Shown: positions 1 to 22,675, counted from the first letter of the stretch. The stretch: DNA of 64,000 nucleotides from Mya arenaria (GCF_026914265.1 NC_069133.1:1846768-1910767), one strand, 5' to 3'. Translations and numbers: made by a program. The notes: a model not told the origin generated them from the sequence alone.

Positions 1-1105
1 CAAAGTAACTCCAATACAAATGTATTTATTATTATTGCGGTATAGGATTATTAAAGTACTATTAGGTATAGGTCTGGTTACTCGTGCGTAAATCAGGAGT
101 TTTCCTCGTGCATTTATTGAACTGAATTGGTTATTCGACGCTCAGACGGGATAGAGAAAACATTGCAAAAATGTCAAATTTTCATTATCTATGAATGTAT
201 TCAGATACATATAATAATATATGTTAAACATTATTTTGAACCTTGTTTAAAATATATTTATATTTTCAGATTGGTATTTTTCTGTTACCATGGCAATGCG
301 AGTATTGTTGAGTCTGAGAGTGGGTGCAGCAGTGGTTCCGGACACTTTACGACTGCTTTTAGCAGCGTGTTTTTCATTATGAAATATGTATAAGAACTGT
401 GAAGCCAGTAGTAATAATTTACTGGAAGGTTTTTTTTGGAACCATTTGCTTTGTATGTGAGTGTATCTTTGATTAAAGTATCCCGTCTGTAGCACACCTA
501 CACATGTGTTCATTTTATTTTATTATCCTGAAGGTAAATAATAAATTATTTATGTTTGGCATGGAATATAATGAAATAGAAAACATAATACCCATTACAC
601 AGTATATCCCTTGTTAAAGGTTGATAGCAAACAGGTAAATCTCAGGCTACACTAATCTGTTACACTTCAATAAATCCTTTGTTGAACCTTTATATTTTGG
701 GAAAAAACAATCATCATTTCCTCAATAATTGAAATGAACTAAAACAATAGTTAGTATTAACACTGTATCCAATGTAAAGCTCATGTTATTATCTATTTGC
801 AAATATAATTTTTATCTCTCAATAGTCAGTATTTACTTCTAAAAACACTGTTTTAATAAGAGCCGTAAAATCACGTCTTGTCACTATCACTATCCATATA
901 CTATATGTAAAAACAGTCCTTTTTTGTTTGATCTTTTATATGTTAAACGCCCTAAAAATTGCCGCTTCGAAAATAAGAGTTTTCAAATTAGGCTTCGAAA
1001 TAAAAAAATAAGTTTTACTTCTTAAATGTAATTCTTTGAAGAAAAAGCGGTTAAATTTTACAGACTGTACTAACATGACGCACTGGGTACTCGCGAGTGA
1101 CTTAC
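1..1105. other. Left-edge AT-rich stretch, mostly featureless
   Basis: Apart from one possible terminal exon at 270-382, I see no coding signal here on either strand. If the eRF1-like first exon at 1106-1191 belongs to a real gene, this is the beginning of its first intron (minus strand). I searched by eye for an eRF1 second exon (the NIKS region) and did not find one, so it would lie beyond the window. Confidence 0.4.
270..382 (+). CDS. Possible terminal exon of an unknown gene
   Basis: A plausible acceptor (tattttcag, ending at 269) is followed by an open frame that reads WYFSVTMAMRVLLSLRVG and continues as a hydrophobic segment to a TGA at 380-382. The GC content and leucine/alanine-rich content differ from the AT-rich flanks, which is why I list it. 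The upstream part of such a gene would be outside the window. I do not recognise the protein. It could equally be chance: the polypyrimidine tract is weak and the exon is short. Confidence 0.2.
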
Positions 1106-1191
1106 CCCCGGGCGGCATCAAGCCTCTGAATCAGCCTCCTCATCCTCCATAACTCCACGTTTTGATCCGCCCCGTTAGCGGTTCCGTGCAT
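1106..1191 (-). CDS. First coding exon of a second eRF1-like gene (partial)
   Basis: On the minus strand an ATG at 1191 opens a 28-codon exon ending CGG GG followed by the donor gtaag (1105 downward). It encodes a short variable head, then NVELWRMRRLIQRLDAARG. This aligns without gaps to the conserved eRF1 N-terminus, which in the neighbouring gene reads [19 protein letters not shown], with almost only conservative changes. The exon also ends at the same codon and in the same phase 2 as exon 1 of the complete eRF1 gene at 2965-12396. It is much richer in GC than its surroundings. The orientation matches that gene, so this looks like a tandem paralogue lying downstream of it, with the rest beyond the left edge. 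A lone duplicated exon or pseudogene is also possible. eRF1 domain 1 recognises stop codons, so a diverged copy could have altered decoding or be specialised to a tissue; that is inference. Confidence 0.72.
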
Positions 1192-2964
1192 TCCGCTTGT
1201 TGCCATTATATCGTTTTTTTCGACTGTATTTTAGTGTTTTAATCTTCTTTGTGGCTTTTATTTATAATTATTTATATATTTATGCTAAGTCCTATGCGTT
1301 CTTTCCCCAAAACTGTTTGGTAACAATGACCAACACTACCCACAAACATCCTTTAAATGTGAACCAGGTATTGCGCAATCACAAACCGAAAGTAGAAACG
1401 ATTGCGCAATACTAAACATACAACGCACTAGACTGTATTTCGGACAAACGTCGCATATCTTTGTAAATTGATAAGGTTTATTTTTAGATTTTAAATAAAC
1501 ACGAACAACTGAATTATTAATACAATTAACAAGACTTCCAGATTTTTTTTGTAGTGAACCAAATTTTATTTACATAAATTACACGTCAATTCCTGTAGTC
1601 TTTTTGGACGATTCTTAACAACTAAAACAGGGCCCTTTTTATAATTCTACAGTACTTTTGTTAAAATTCTTTTTTTATAATATGTAGTAGAAACGGCGTA
1701 ATTCTGGTCCAATTGCTATTTGACGCCCATAAACCATATCCAAATACATGAAGCAGACACGGCAGTGATGTTCAATGGATGACATCATCTGTGATTATCA
1801 AACGAATAAAACAAATACAAATAAATGTTCAGACCTTGATTTATTTTCATAACCTAAAATTAATTAACAATTCTGACAAGGCAAAGTTCCTAAAACTGCT
1901 CTCTGTACAAACTTATAAAGTAGAACTTTTGTATAAACACGAGAATAGCACTGATGCCTAGTTCTTTTCACTTCAAAACCTCCCCGGCAATACTAATATA
2001 AATAAGATTAAATGAAAACAGTTTTAAATAATCATATGCATCAACAGGTCTTTCTTTTATAAGACATGACGAATAAACAGCTCAACTAAATGATGCCTAG
2101 AAAGCCAATATCTTTCCTTATGTACTGCCCATTGTAGATCCGTCTGTCCTTGAACAGTTCCTTTTGAATCAGAACGCCAAACAAACACAATTACTAGCAA
2201 GTTTTTTTTACACAAGCATCTTGAATTTTGCACCCTATTACCATTTACTTTCTATGCAATTCTGCAAACAGTGCAACCCACATACCACACAAAGATTTAG
2301 AACGGTTAGTTCTGTCATTTGCTATTTACTTAATAGTTAGGCCTAAAATATCTGTGGTAAGGGCAACACTTTGATTCTTAAGTTTTATTTCGACCATTGA
2401 TAGAAAGATAATTCAGATTTTTTTCAGTTGTTGTTGACAATGAAGTCCATTTGTGTTGATTACAAAAAAAAACAAACTATTGTCCCTACCCTTCCAAGCA
2501 CTGAGATCGTTGCCTTAAACTCAGATGAAATAAATTATACGCCTAAAAAGTGCATCAGCAGTTTAAGAGGCATTTTTTTACGAGATTGCCTTGTACTATA
2601 TGCACCATATTCAACGTTCATGTACAAGAAGGCAATGTTTCTATGATTAACGTAACTATTATCTATCGCTATAGTTTATATTATGCAATAGAAATTGTGT
2701 ACATAATTATTTATATTAAATCACTTAAAAGACAAACAGTAAAGACATCCCCTGACTTTCCTAAAGACAAAACTCCGCACTTGATTTAAAACATGTCATA
2801 GTTGGGCATAGAATTGTTTGTGCATAATTAAATTCACAATCCTTAATTTGATAAATTACATGAAGATCAATAATCAAGTTCTGAATCTAAAATCCGCGGA
2901 GCGGGGGCCGGCATTTCCAGCATGTAGGAACATGGATTATCACCCAGTGTAATCGAGCCTCGGT
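1192..2964. other. Region between the eRF1-like exon and the eRF1 stop codon
   Basis: No convincing coding exon is seen. The right part (about 2400-2964) should contain the 3' UTR of the minus-strand eRF1 gene. A possible minus-strand AATAAA (plus-strand tttatt) occurs near 2385, but this assignment is weak. The stretch just above 1191 would be the promoter and 5' UTR of the second eRF1-like gene. Confidence 0.3.
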
Positions 2965-12396
<9,432 letters not shown>

Positions 12397-13297
12397 TTCC
12401 TATAGAAGTTGACACAAACAACCTTTTGGTCCTTATGGCGGGAATAAAATCCCTGAAAAATGACTACGAGGGTCAAATTAAATACAACCAATCACTTAAT
12501 AAAGTATTCCTTTTCAATCAGAAACCATGGACACTGTATGTTTACGTTAAAACGGGGACAGACTGAGAATTTCAATTATTGTGCAATCTTCCTTCCGACA
12601 TTTGCCATGTGAGACACGTTTCTGACGTCACTCAGTGCGGGACAATATATTATTTTATCAAAATCAAATTATTGTCTTTATTACCTACTTTGATATATTA
12701 TGATATATATCATTTGTTTCAAATAATATCAATCATTAATTATATAAATGTGAAAATATTTTCAATTAACTGCTGATATGCTGTGTTTCCGGTTTCGGTT
12801 TGTGATGAAAAGAACGGTTGAGGGAATGACGTTTCAATTGTCTTTAAATATACAGCGTATGTTTTATGGTCAAAAGTCAAACATGGTATATTTTCATTAT
12901 TAAGTCGTATGTGATTAACTTCTTTTAATGCAATGTCACTAGTCGTCACAAAAGAGGCAGGGAAAAAGAGAAAACTGAAACCGAAAGTAGGTCACAACTC
13001 AAATGTTTTTCTTAATCAAGTTAATGATAAGTTTAACCTTATAACAACATATCTTGGATTTAATAACCATTTAAATAATGTCATACCCAAAGAATTTGGT
13101 AATACAGCAAAAATTATGCAAATCACTGGTCTTGTGAGTTTGATTTCATATAAAAAATGTTGGCAGTTTGTGAAATATAAACATAATTATTATATATAAC
13201 TATTAGAAATATTGTCATTGTTGACAAAGATAAGACTGATTCTGAGTCGTCAAGAAGCCACAAGTACATAAACCTGAAAAAGATTGACCATCTCTGC

Positions 13298-13314
13298 CCC
13301 CCCCCCCCCCCCCC
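13298..13314. repeat. Poly-C tract
   Basis: An uninterrupted C run of about 17 bases. It is simple low-complexity sequence, prone to length errors. Confidence 0.8.
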
Positions 13315-14502
13315 TCCATGAATTGGTTTTATTGCAATATAGGAGAAAAAGATTAATAAAAAAACACCCAAATTGCATCATTCAGACTAGAAATTGTTTA
13401 TTTACTTTGGGGAGTAACCTCAGACCCCCCTTGCAAATTTTGAGGGAGGGGCAGAAGTCAAAAGGTTTTGCCCCTATGTTCTTACGTCAAATCCTGGATC
13501 GGCCCCTGATATCTGATCAAAATTGAATAAAAATTAATAATATTATATAAAAATAATTTGTCGATGTGTTCCAGGATAAGGTGTAAAAAAAAAATTAATA
13601 TCAAATAGAAATAAAAGACAGATATTTACCTTATAAAAAGCACCTGAGCAAATGAGGGACTGAGGATTACAATAATATATACTATCAGAGACGCAGTTGG
13701 TACATATATGTAGTGTGGGTGTGCCAAGACAAAACCACTCAACTTCGGAGTTCGAAAATATTTATTTATACGTAGTCGAACGAAACCAGGCACGTCTAAA
13801 TAATAATTAAATATGAATGAATATTTGAGCTCAAAGATAAGAGCGAATATTAAATAAGTAAAAATATAGTAACAACTGTTACAATTGAAATCTTGACTTG
13901 CGTCGATGATGATTCAGAACGGAATGATTTATGTGTATATATAAATAAGGGCGTGTGCAATGAAGCGGGAAAAAGGGGAAAAGGCATTATGAACCAATCA
14001 ATCACTCTATAAATTTAGACAAACTCGCATAACCAGTATTCACGCTCTGACGCACTTGGACATAGACGGACATTGACGAACATAGACGGACAGTAACGCA
14101 CAGAGGACAATAACGACGTAGCACAACACTAAACACGACGATACACAAACAATACAAAACAATATACGACATAGAACCATACCAAACGCACAAATTGATA
14201 AAATACTGAAATATGCACCTTGCTACATATATATATATAAATCACAGAATTATTTGAAAGAACTCCGGTAATAAGTATTAACCCTTAAGCCGCTATGAAA
14301 ATTGTTATTAATGCCTGACATAACTAATATAGACATAACTCTTGCTTTAATAGAGATATAGCCATAAAACTTATATGTTTTTGAATCACCCAAAGTCACT
14401 CTTTCAGAATATAACATTTTCAATGGCATACTTTGCCTTTTTTTACCTGTTCAGGTGAGTTAATTGGCAAAAAAAGAAAGATTTTTCAAAGTTTCTTCTG
14501 TT

Positions 14503-14718
14503 TCATTGATTAATCTTTGGTATATTATTGGGAAGTTCTACACAGTTAATGTACCTAAAATTATATTTTGAATTTTTAAAAGTAACAAGATCGTTTAAGT
14601 AACTGGGTCCTTGTTTATTTAAAATTTTGAACATTCGCAGTGCTACTGATCTCATCCTTCTAACTTTATAAGACGGGAGCCCAGATTGTTCTAGTAAATC
14701 ATGATATGGGCTCGACAA
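14503..14718 (-). pseudogene. LINE reverse-transcriptase C-terminal remnant
   Basis: The minus strand reads LLEQSGLPSYKVRRMRSVA, then FKILNKQGPSYLNDLV and NFRY. This is the style of the region after the polymerase domain in metazoan non-LTR retrotransposons. Only this piece survives: the reverse transcriptase and endonuclease upstream are gone. It is a 5'-truncated, dead LINE copy between eRF1 and PSTK. Confidence 0.65.
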
Positions 14719-15231
14719 TAGTTTGATTAGACACGATAAATGAAAAATACATAGTTAATCTGCCATGCTTGTTTATACTTTTGCCGATTCTTTTCATGAC
14801 ATGCAGTTGTCTTGCAGCCTTTTTACATATATTTGCTATGTGAGTGTTGAAATTTAACATAAAATCAAAGGTTACACCTAATAATTATAAACCATGTAAT
14901 GCTATTATATAGAAGGTGATACATTCTACTTGTATTGTGTTACTCTATTGGCAACATTGATGTGAGAATGTGTTTATATATATGTAAAAATATAACAATG
15001 TGTATATGCACATACTTTTTCACAATTAATTTTCCAATATAAAAATTAAAATGTTTCCCTACCTGCCCTGCCTACTCTTTGCCAGCATGCAACAGGAACT
15101 ACAACATAATTTTTCTGGCTAGATGTCTTCAGTTATCAAAATATTTAGCATCTGACATACATGTCAGTAGTGTAAACTTGTGTGTTATTAAGTATCCGAT
15201 TCATGATTTCTCTTACAGTATTTAGGCTGAC

Positions 15232-18200
15232 ATGGTCAAGCTGTGCCTGGTTGTTTTCTGTGGACTGCCAGCCTCGGGCAAGAGTACATTGGTGCAAAAC
15301 CTTAGGAAACATGGTATACCTCTTTCAAAATCAGTAATATCATATCATACGCTAGATTTCATTATATTGCAATTCAAGTTCATATGTATATGTCTTACTT
15401 CATTTGTGTCATAAGTTATCTAAATCTGGGAGTGATATTTAAAAGACCATAAGATGAATTTATACTAGGGGTGTAATGATAAATTATTGTTATCATTAAT
15501 GATTAAGGTCACCAATAATCAATTGCATAATCTGGGTGTCCATTATCACTATGTACTAGCTTTATTCTAAATCAATAGTTAAATATGGTAGAAAAACTGT
15601 AAAAATAATTTTGTATTCAGCCAAAAAATGAATCTTTTCATTGAAAAAATACTTCAAAATGAACAAAAATAGAACACCAGAATTTGCTAAATTTTTCATT
15701 CATTGTTAAATACACTCATTTTAGACATTTTTATGATGGTTTGATTTTGATCAAATTTGTTTGACAAATTATTTCTAATGATTGGTTATGATTTAAGACT
15801 AAATTTCAAGCCCCAATCAAAACCAAAGAATGTGAACACAACCATGTTCTTAAATGACATTTATGTTTCAGTATGTGGCCTGTTTAACATGTTAGTGATC
15901 CACTATGACCAGATATTGCCCCCAGACACAGAAAAGGCCCTCATTGACAGCAGACAAGAGGTAGGGCAACCACCTATAGTTTCACTGCATTAATTTTTAC
16001 CTTTAATAATCAGCTATGATACATTGTAGATCTGAATGAATATCATTTTAAAACGAGAGCTATCAGATCGGTATTGGAAGATGTACATGAGTATGTATAG
16101 TTTGAAAATTATATTTTTTAAAAAGTAAAAATACCAAACAACATTTCTTTGTTTGTTATTGCTTGTCTGAAAATTGTTGTGTCTTAATCTAGTTGAAGAT
16201 ATTGAACATATTATTCTGGTTTTCATCAGCAAATTAAACCTATAATACCTTGTCTTTTTTTGAAAGAAAAAAAGTTGAGGTATTGTCATAGCCTTTGTGT
16301 TCCCTGTTGGCATTGTCAGACGTATTGTACAAAATATCTAACCTTGATTACTCAAGATATTGAAATAAAACTTGTTACAAGTGTCGCCAGCAACAATACA
16401 CACATGTACAGTAAGGCCCATTACTCAGGCCTTGATAATTGTTAAGTTATGCCCCTTTTTGGAATTGAAAAATCTGACAAGCGTTGGTGGTTGCTCCATG
16501 GTGCTCTTGTTTTTCTATATCTTATGAGGGACAACCACTACTATTCTTCAGAACTGGTTAAGACCTTCGTGTTAGGTGTAATTCCTTTACAAAATGTCAT
16601 TGTGTTTGTTTTAATTCATAAGTGATTAGGTATAATTCTTCTACAAAATGTCATTGTGTTTGTTTTAATTCATAAGTGATTAGGTATAATTCTTCTACAA
16701 AATGGCATTGTGTTTGTTTTAATACATAAGTGATTACATGTAATTCTTTTACAAAATGTCATTGTGTTTGTTTTAATACATATGGTATTATTTTTTAAAC
16801 TGTTTCAGGGCTCCTCACAGTGGAAAGATTACAGGAGGGATATTGTCAAGTGTGTACACGGTCTCATTGAGAGAATCATACATACAGGACTAACAGAACT
16901 ATTTAACAATGTCCATGATGCACCAGCAGATGTGGATACAGAGCTTTGGTCTATATTCTTACAGAGTGTTAAGGTTTCCACAGTGTTGAGCCCCGACCCT
17001 GGGTGGCCAGTATGTTTGCTGATTGATGACAACATGTACTACTCCAGCATGCGATGGGGGTACTACCAGCTGGCCAGGAAATGTGAGTTTACTTCTGGCA
17101 GATCAAATAATTTGCTGATTTAAGATTAGGGTGAAATAGAAAAATAATGTGCACATGTTATAAATAGTCATATTCATTAGATTGCAAATAACTTGCCAGC
17201 TGCTTGTACTGTCCTCTGCGAGGAACAAAGCTTAGACATGTTGATAGTAATTTTACTTAGCATTTAACATAGATATTGATATGTCCTGGTAACTTTAAGA
17301 TTTAAAAGAGTATCCTGTCTTTATTCCTGTTATGCGTGTGTCTGTTACCTGGGTAAACATTTTGTGTTTTTTTTGTAACATGAAATTATTATTTTTTAAA
17401 CAAGTATTGCATAAATAAGATACTACTGCTTTTTCAGATACACTGTCCTACTGTCAGGTGTATGTGAAGGTTGCCATGGAGACGTCTTTACACCGTAACT
17501 CCATAAGGGAGGTCAAGGTCAGAGATGACACTATTGTTTCCATGGCAACCAGATTTGAAATCCCTGACCCTGCAGTAAATACCTGGGAAGTCAACAGTGT
17601 AACTGTGGAAAGTGGACAGGATAGAAATAGGTAAATGGTTATTGCCTTAATTATTTTATATTATATGTGAATAAATAGATATGTGTAATGATATATATGG
17701 AATTCAACAATGAAGTTTTGTGTTTTAAGTTGCAAAAGATTAATTTGATCATCAGCAAACAATGATATTGGTTGATGTTAAATCTCTCTTAATTTACTTT
17801 TCGTGAACTCTGCCTTTAGTGCTAAAACACTCAAAGCTTGGCAATCATTTAATCTCTTCATTGGATTGACAAGAAAAATCATAAGGTCATTGCTTTTTTC
17901 AGTGAAGTCATTGTACAGCTGATACACCAATCACTTGAAGAACCAGTCCAGCCCATACAGGAAGTAGATGAGGAGGAGAGTAACCAGTCTCGGGTTATTT
18001 GCTCCAAGAACTTCCTGCACCAGGCAGACCAAATATTGCGCAGGCTCGTCACTCAGGAGATGCAGTGCGTCAAAGGTGGGTACATTCATGGAGTGCTGAA
18101 TATTTGGGTTTTTCATTGCTTATCGCAAGCATTCATTTTCCCCTTATCTTTAATGGTATTCACTTATGGGTAAGGCTTGTAATTCTAACATATGCTTTGC

Positions 18201-18617
18201 CTATCTATCATAACTCTGGTGCTAATTGCTCAAATTTGAAAATGACATTTGTTAATCAGAACTTCATCAACAAGACTTTGAATGAAGTGATAACAAAAAG
18301 CTCAGATTAAGTGGAAAATTGTTATCTTTATTCATAAATTAATGTGAAGCTGGTTTCTCAAACAATGTCGATAACTTCATGACTATTGTTATAATCTACT
18401 GATTTTTTTAGAGAAATCCATGTCAAAGCAGGAAGTACGCAAGCATGCAGAGTCTGTCCAGAGTTCTCGGAGACAAGTTCTTGACAATCTCAAGGCTGAG
18501 GAAGTTTGCATTCCAGAACATCTCATTGCAATGGCAACAGATTCTTCAAAAAATGCCGATAGTGAAATGTTTACGTACCTTAAAAAGGAGTTTTTAAAAG
18601 CTCTTAGCATAACCTGA
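15232..18617 (+). CDS. PSTK: L-seryl-tRNA(Sec) kinase (PSTK), complete, 6 exons
   Basis: PSTK phosphorylates seryl-tRNA(Sec) to O-phosphoseryl-tRNA(Sec), the substrate SepSecS converts to selenocysteinyl-tRNA, so it is needed to decode UGA as selenocysteine. Coding exons: 15232-15313, 15872-15960, 16809-17082, 17438-17630, 17903-18075, 18412-18617, in total 1017 nt (338 aa plus TGA; human about 348). All phases agree. The P-loop GLPASGKST (residues 11-19) opens the kinase fold. LLIDDNMYYSSMRWGYYQLARK-like sequence in exon 3 matches the family's DDNFYYxSMR signature, and exon 4 carries YCQVYVKV in the position of the family's substrate-lid region. The start is secure: an in-frame TAG lies nine bases upstream in the same exon, after an acceptor at 15216-15218, so at least one noncoding 5' exon exists. 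The gene is divergent from eRF1 and convergent with the vault gene. Confidence 0.95.
16572..16786. repeat. 54-bp tandem repeat, four units, in PSTK intron 2
   Basis: Units beginning ttaggtgtaattc (or variants) start at about 16572, 16626, 16680 and 16734, an exact 54-bp spacing, with few differences. The array ends about 20 bp before the acceptor of exon 3. Confidence 0.85.
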
Positions 18618-18877
18618 GCACAAACGATTTTTACAGTGTTAATGAGATAAACGAAATCAGATTTTGTACCAATCTGGTGTTGTGGCAAGTCTGCTGAACT
18701 GTGGGTACAACATGTACAACACGTACAGTCCAGATTGACCGGAGAGGACTCATTACTTGTAACCTGACATTAGCCTCAAGCTGTGGTAAAGCATCAGTTG
18801 ACGGATCCTCTATGTGATGTTTGAGTTCAGCTGCATTTAGATTATTCCATCATATAATTGAATTGTAATAACCTATG

Positions 18878-18883
18878 AATAAA
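18878..18883 (+). terminator. Candidate PSTK polyadenylation signal
   Basis: An AATAAA lies about 260 bp after the PSTK stop codon and is the first canonical hexamer on that strand that I see. Use is inferred, not shown. Confidence 0.4.
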
Positions 18884-19244
18884 TTGCTCAAGTAGCCCCT
18901 TCATGTTCATGGTTTTTTTCTTCTTCAATTTCTTAAACAGACTACATGAAAACTTGCCTTTCACAATCTTTAGAACCTCACTGAAAGAAAAGGAAAAAAC
19001 AAAATTTTGTAAGAAATTAATAGCCAAGTAAAATAATGACTTTCCTTTTAAGGGTACCTAAATATCAGCCAATTTGAGATCAAAACTTTTTTTTCAAATT
19101 AAATAGTCATACAAAATACATGTACTATATGAACATAAAAGGTTGTTATGATTCTAATACATCATGGATCAACTTCTTATTTCTCCACTGCAACATTCTA
19201 AATTTTTACCTACTCAGGTTATGTCAGTCCAAAGTTACAAGTAT

Positions 19245-20275
19245 GTCTTGAAACTTGAAACTTGTTTATTTGATTAAATGCCTATTTTTACATAAAATAC
19301 TCAATGGCGTTGTACAATACAATGATAAAATATTTTAAATAATTTAAAGATATAATACTATCTAGACATCAAACATAGTTAATTTGAAATAAACAAAAAA
19401 AAAATAATAATAATAATAATTAAGCTAAATACATCGTTAAAGTAAATAAAACACATGACATGAAGTAAGATAAATTAAAATATCTAAAAATAAAATGAAT
19501 ATAAAACATAAAATAAACAATCATCGCATGCTAATTTATCACAGTTAGTTTTCCACTGTTCATTGTTCAGTCGCTGTTTTTAAAACAACATGTCAAATTT
19601 TCGAAAGTAATGTGTCTTCAAGTTCTTCTTAAACACTTCTAACGATTTCGATGTTCGTATATCAGATGGCAAATCGTTCCACAGGGCTGGGCCAATGGTA
19701 CTAAAACTGCGATCAGAGAATGTTTTATGTTTGTTTGTTGGTACGACGTAACACCCCACACTGGATGGCAAAGAACGAAGATTGCGTGGTGGTTGCTTTA
19801 CTGTCAACAGATCTACTAGGTATGCCGGTGCCTTTCCGACCGAGCAATTGTACATGATGGTTAAAATTTTAAAGTTTATCCTAGCTTTCACTGGTAACCA
19901 GTGTAATTCAAACAAAGATTGTTTGGAGCTTTCATATTTGCCTCGAGAAAGCACAAGTTTTGCACACATGTTTTGAATTCTTTGCATTTTCTGAATATCA
20001 CAGGCAGCAATGCCATACAAGATGGAATTACAGTAGTCAATGTGTGACATTACCAGTGAAAGAACAAGAATCCCCGTTGCCTCTTTGGTCAAATATTTTC
20101 GAATGTTTTTAATTCTCATGTAGTTTAGCATGGCTGTTCGGCATTTTCGTTTTACATGCTCCTTAAAGTTTAAAGTTTCATCGAGAAAGGCACCTAAGTA
20201 ACGTATACAGTGTCCAGCTTCTTGACAGGACTGCATAGACTGGTCTTTTGACTCTTGTACATCTTTCACCTTCGT
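19245..20275 (-). mobile_element. 5'-truncated LINE (reverse-transcriptase C-terminus plus 3' tail)
   Basis: A 229-codon minus-strand frame (20269-19580) begins within the end of a reverse transcriptase (IRYLGAFLDETLNFKEHV), then continues LSHIDYCNSILYG-type sequence, FELHWLPVKARINFKILT, and ends FKKNLKTHYFRKFDML. This is the usual C-terminus of CR1/Jockey-like metazoan LINEs. The polymerase core and endonuclease are missing. The 3' side ends in a short repeated caagttt tail (seen on the plus strand as gaaacttgaaacttg at about 19250), typical of LINEs with a microsatellite-like 3' end. The frame is intact over its length, so the insertion is fairly young. Confidence 0.85.
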
Positions 20276-22675
20276 GTAATCATGAAGTAAGCAGCCACGG
20301 GCCCCCAGTCTGCATCCCTAGTCTGTACAGTCTCATCAAGATGATTCCAGTCTTCTATGCACTCTCAATTGAAGACCCTACAAATATACTACCATTTTCT
20401 AACTATTAATATAAAGCAATTGTGAAAAGCACAACTTGAACCAAAAAAGTAGGAAACGTCAGGTGTTTTAGACCAAAAAGTAGGAAAAATGTAGGAAGGA
20501 ATAAAAAAAAATGTAGGAAAATAAGGAAAAAGTAGAAAAATAAGGACCGCTTGACAGCCTGTACTAAGTTACAGGTATGTCGGTCTTCAGCAATTTTCAC
20601 ATCTATGAGCTGTCTGTTTGTATCAAAACCTTTATGTTAAGAAAGTGTTTTACATAGCAACAATGGTCAATTTAAAACATTCAATTATTTTAGGGTACAC
20701 GTGTCGAAATGAAAGGGCTGAGCATTCGGAACTGGTATAACAACACAAATTTTCAAACTCTTTCATCAAGTACTAAATACATGTCTCTGACTGGCAGCAG
20801 CTTTTAGACTAAAAAACAACAAACAACTGTTAAATCTTTATTCAATTAAGAATGTACAAATAAACAATTCTAAAATAAAGAGACATATTGACTTGTTCTA
20901 TAAACAATTGTGATATGTATGAACATTGTATCATGATTAGATAATGTAGATTTTACAACAATCAGCAGATTAAGGTATCTAACCCTCAAATTAGGCGATA
21001 TTGTACATTTAAATAAACCGTTATAACATAAAAATATCCGCCTGGTGATCCCATATATTTTTGGTATTGTATGAAAAGGTATTACTTGCTGGGTACTAAT
21101 ATGTTACCAGTAATGAAATGATCGAAAATACATTATAAATGAATTTAAGTTTGTATACTTGCTTTTTAAAATGAAATGAGTCAATTTGCAATCCTCCCTT
21201 ACCAAGAGAGCTTGTTTGACATATTATTTTAGGCATAATTGTTGTATATTCTTATACTCTTATACATGAAAGCTTTTCAAACGAGGATCACCAGGCATTC
21301 AAAATTCCCGTATTAGCGGATACCTTAGTAGAAGAATTACAGTCAATTAAGGCCAGGCTTTCTTACCCTGCAAATAGCGCTAGATTTTGGCCCACACTTC
21401 AAAATCTCTCATATTTGACTCAAACCAAGATGTTAATCATAGCATCAAATGGTATTTGTTGGATGAGCTTCAGTTTGTACATGCAGTTTCAGGTTTTATT
21501 TTTCTTCATTCACACAGCTTAGAAGTAGTTTATGCTGGCAAGTTCATAAACCAAATGTCAAAAGCATTAATTCTATATTCAACTTGTTTGCATTCATTAA
21601 GCACAATTATAAACCAGCACTTTTGGTTATATACAAATACAATATACCCGGTAAGTCATTTTTCCTCTATCACAGACATTGGGGGTTCTTATTTAATACT
21701 AACAATAAAGGGGAAACACTAATTAATATCTGATATAACATTAGTTGACACTTATTTAGGATGAAAAACAAAGATGGAAATTGCCAATATTACAATGACC
21801 AACATACACGGTAAATGAACATGTCAGTTCGATCCAATTAAAGTTTTTCTGAGTACTTGATCAGAAGATTATCTGAGTACTCATGTACCGATTTTACTAC
21901 ATCTCTACAAATTATAGAACACAGATCTCGTGTCTTAAGATACAAACTAGGAATGCTAGTTTCACATCACATGTATGACATTGGTTAAAAAGTAATTTCA
22001 CGTTGATGTATATACCAGTTTTATTGCACAAAATGAATTCATGACGTTCGAGAGATTTTCGTTTAGAGAAAACATTTTCGAATACACCATGCAAATATAT
22101 GGTCATTGTTAACTGCACAAATGTCATTTGATATGAAATGTTTTCATCCAGTGCACTTACTTGAAATGGTGAACATGTTTACATAATAAAAGATTGGTTA
22201 CAAAACTACATGTATGTACAGAAAAATAATTGAAAATACAAACAGCCATCACATGAAATTATTGAAAACATGCATGTATATGAAAATAAATTGTTATATA
22301 AAGTTAAATAAGTAAATGTATAATATAATATATGTGAGTATAAAGAATATCACAAAAATGGTTTGAAAGTAAAAATGAGGTCATAAACATTAAATAAAAA
22401 ATATTTTGTAGTAATTATCAAAAGTCTATCAAAAACAAATTATAAACTACAACAAAAAAGAACTAGTTGCCATAATATTATGGTAGCTATTTTGAAATGT
22501 GTAGTGTTGACCTTGCAAACATTTCATTGACTAATTTTCCAGCAAGGTCAAGGAAACATTTGAAATGAAACAAAGAAGAAACCTTAAGTATCACTCACAG
22601 TCTGAACAATGCGTTAACTCATTTATACACAACGCTGACACTATGGTGATGCTGTTGTCATGACAATGTCTATGA
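20276..22675. other. Intergenic region before the 3' end of the vault gene
   Basis: No gene was recognised on either strand. It contains an A-rich stretch with repeated aaaagtaggaaaa motifs (about 20440-20540). The right end should include the 3' UTR of the minus-strand vault gene. Confidence 0.5.

Larger units (their letters stand above)
12397..15217. promoter_or_regulatory. Divergent intergenic region between eRF1 and PSTK
   Basis: The minus-strand eRF1 start (12396) and the plus-strand PSTK start (15232) face away from each other, so the promoters of both should lie here, or a shared one. A 5' UTR intron of PSTK ends in an acceptor at 15216-15218, so the PSTK transcription start is further left. 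I see no clear core-promoter motif. The interval also holds a short C tract (about 13298-13314), a region of tccgt/gacggacat-like repeats around 14040-14120, and a LINE remnant. Confidence 0.4.

Noticed and set aside
13284-13526. 80-codon frame starting at the poly-C tract
   Set aside because: It is low-complexity sequence (proline run from the C tract) with no domain.
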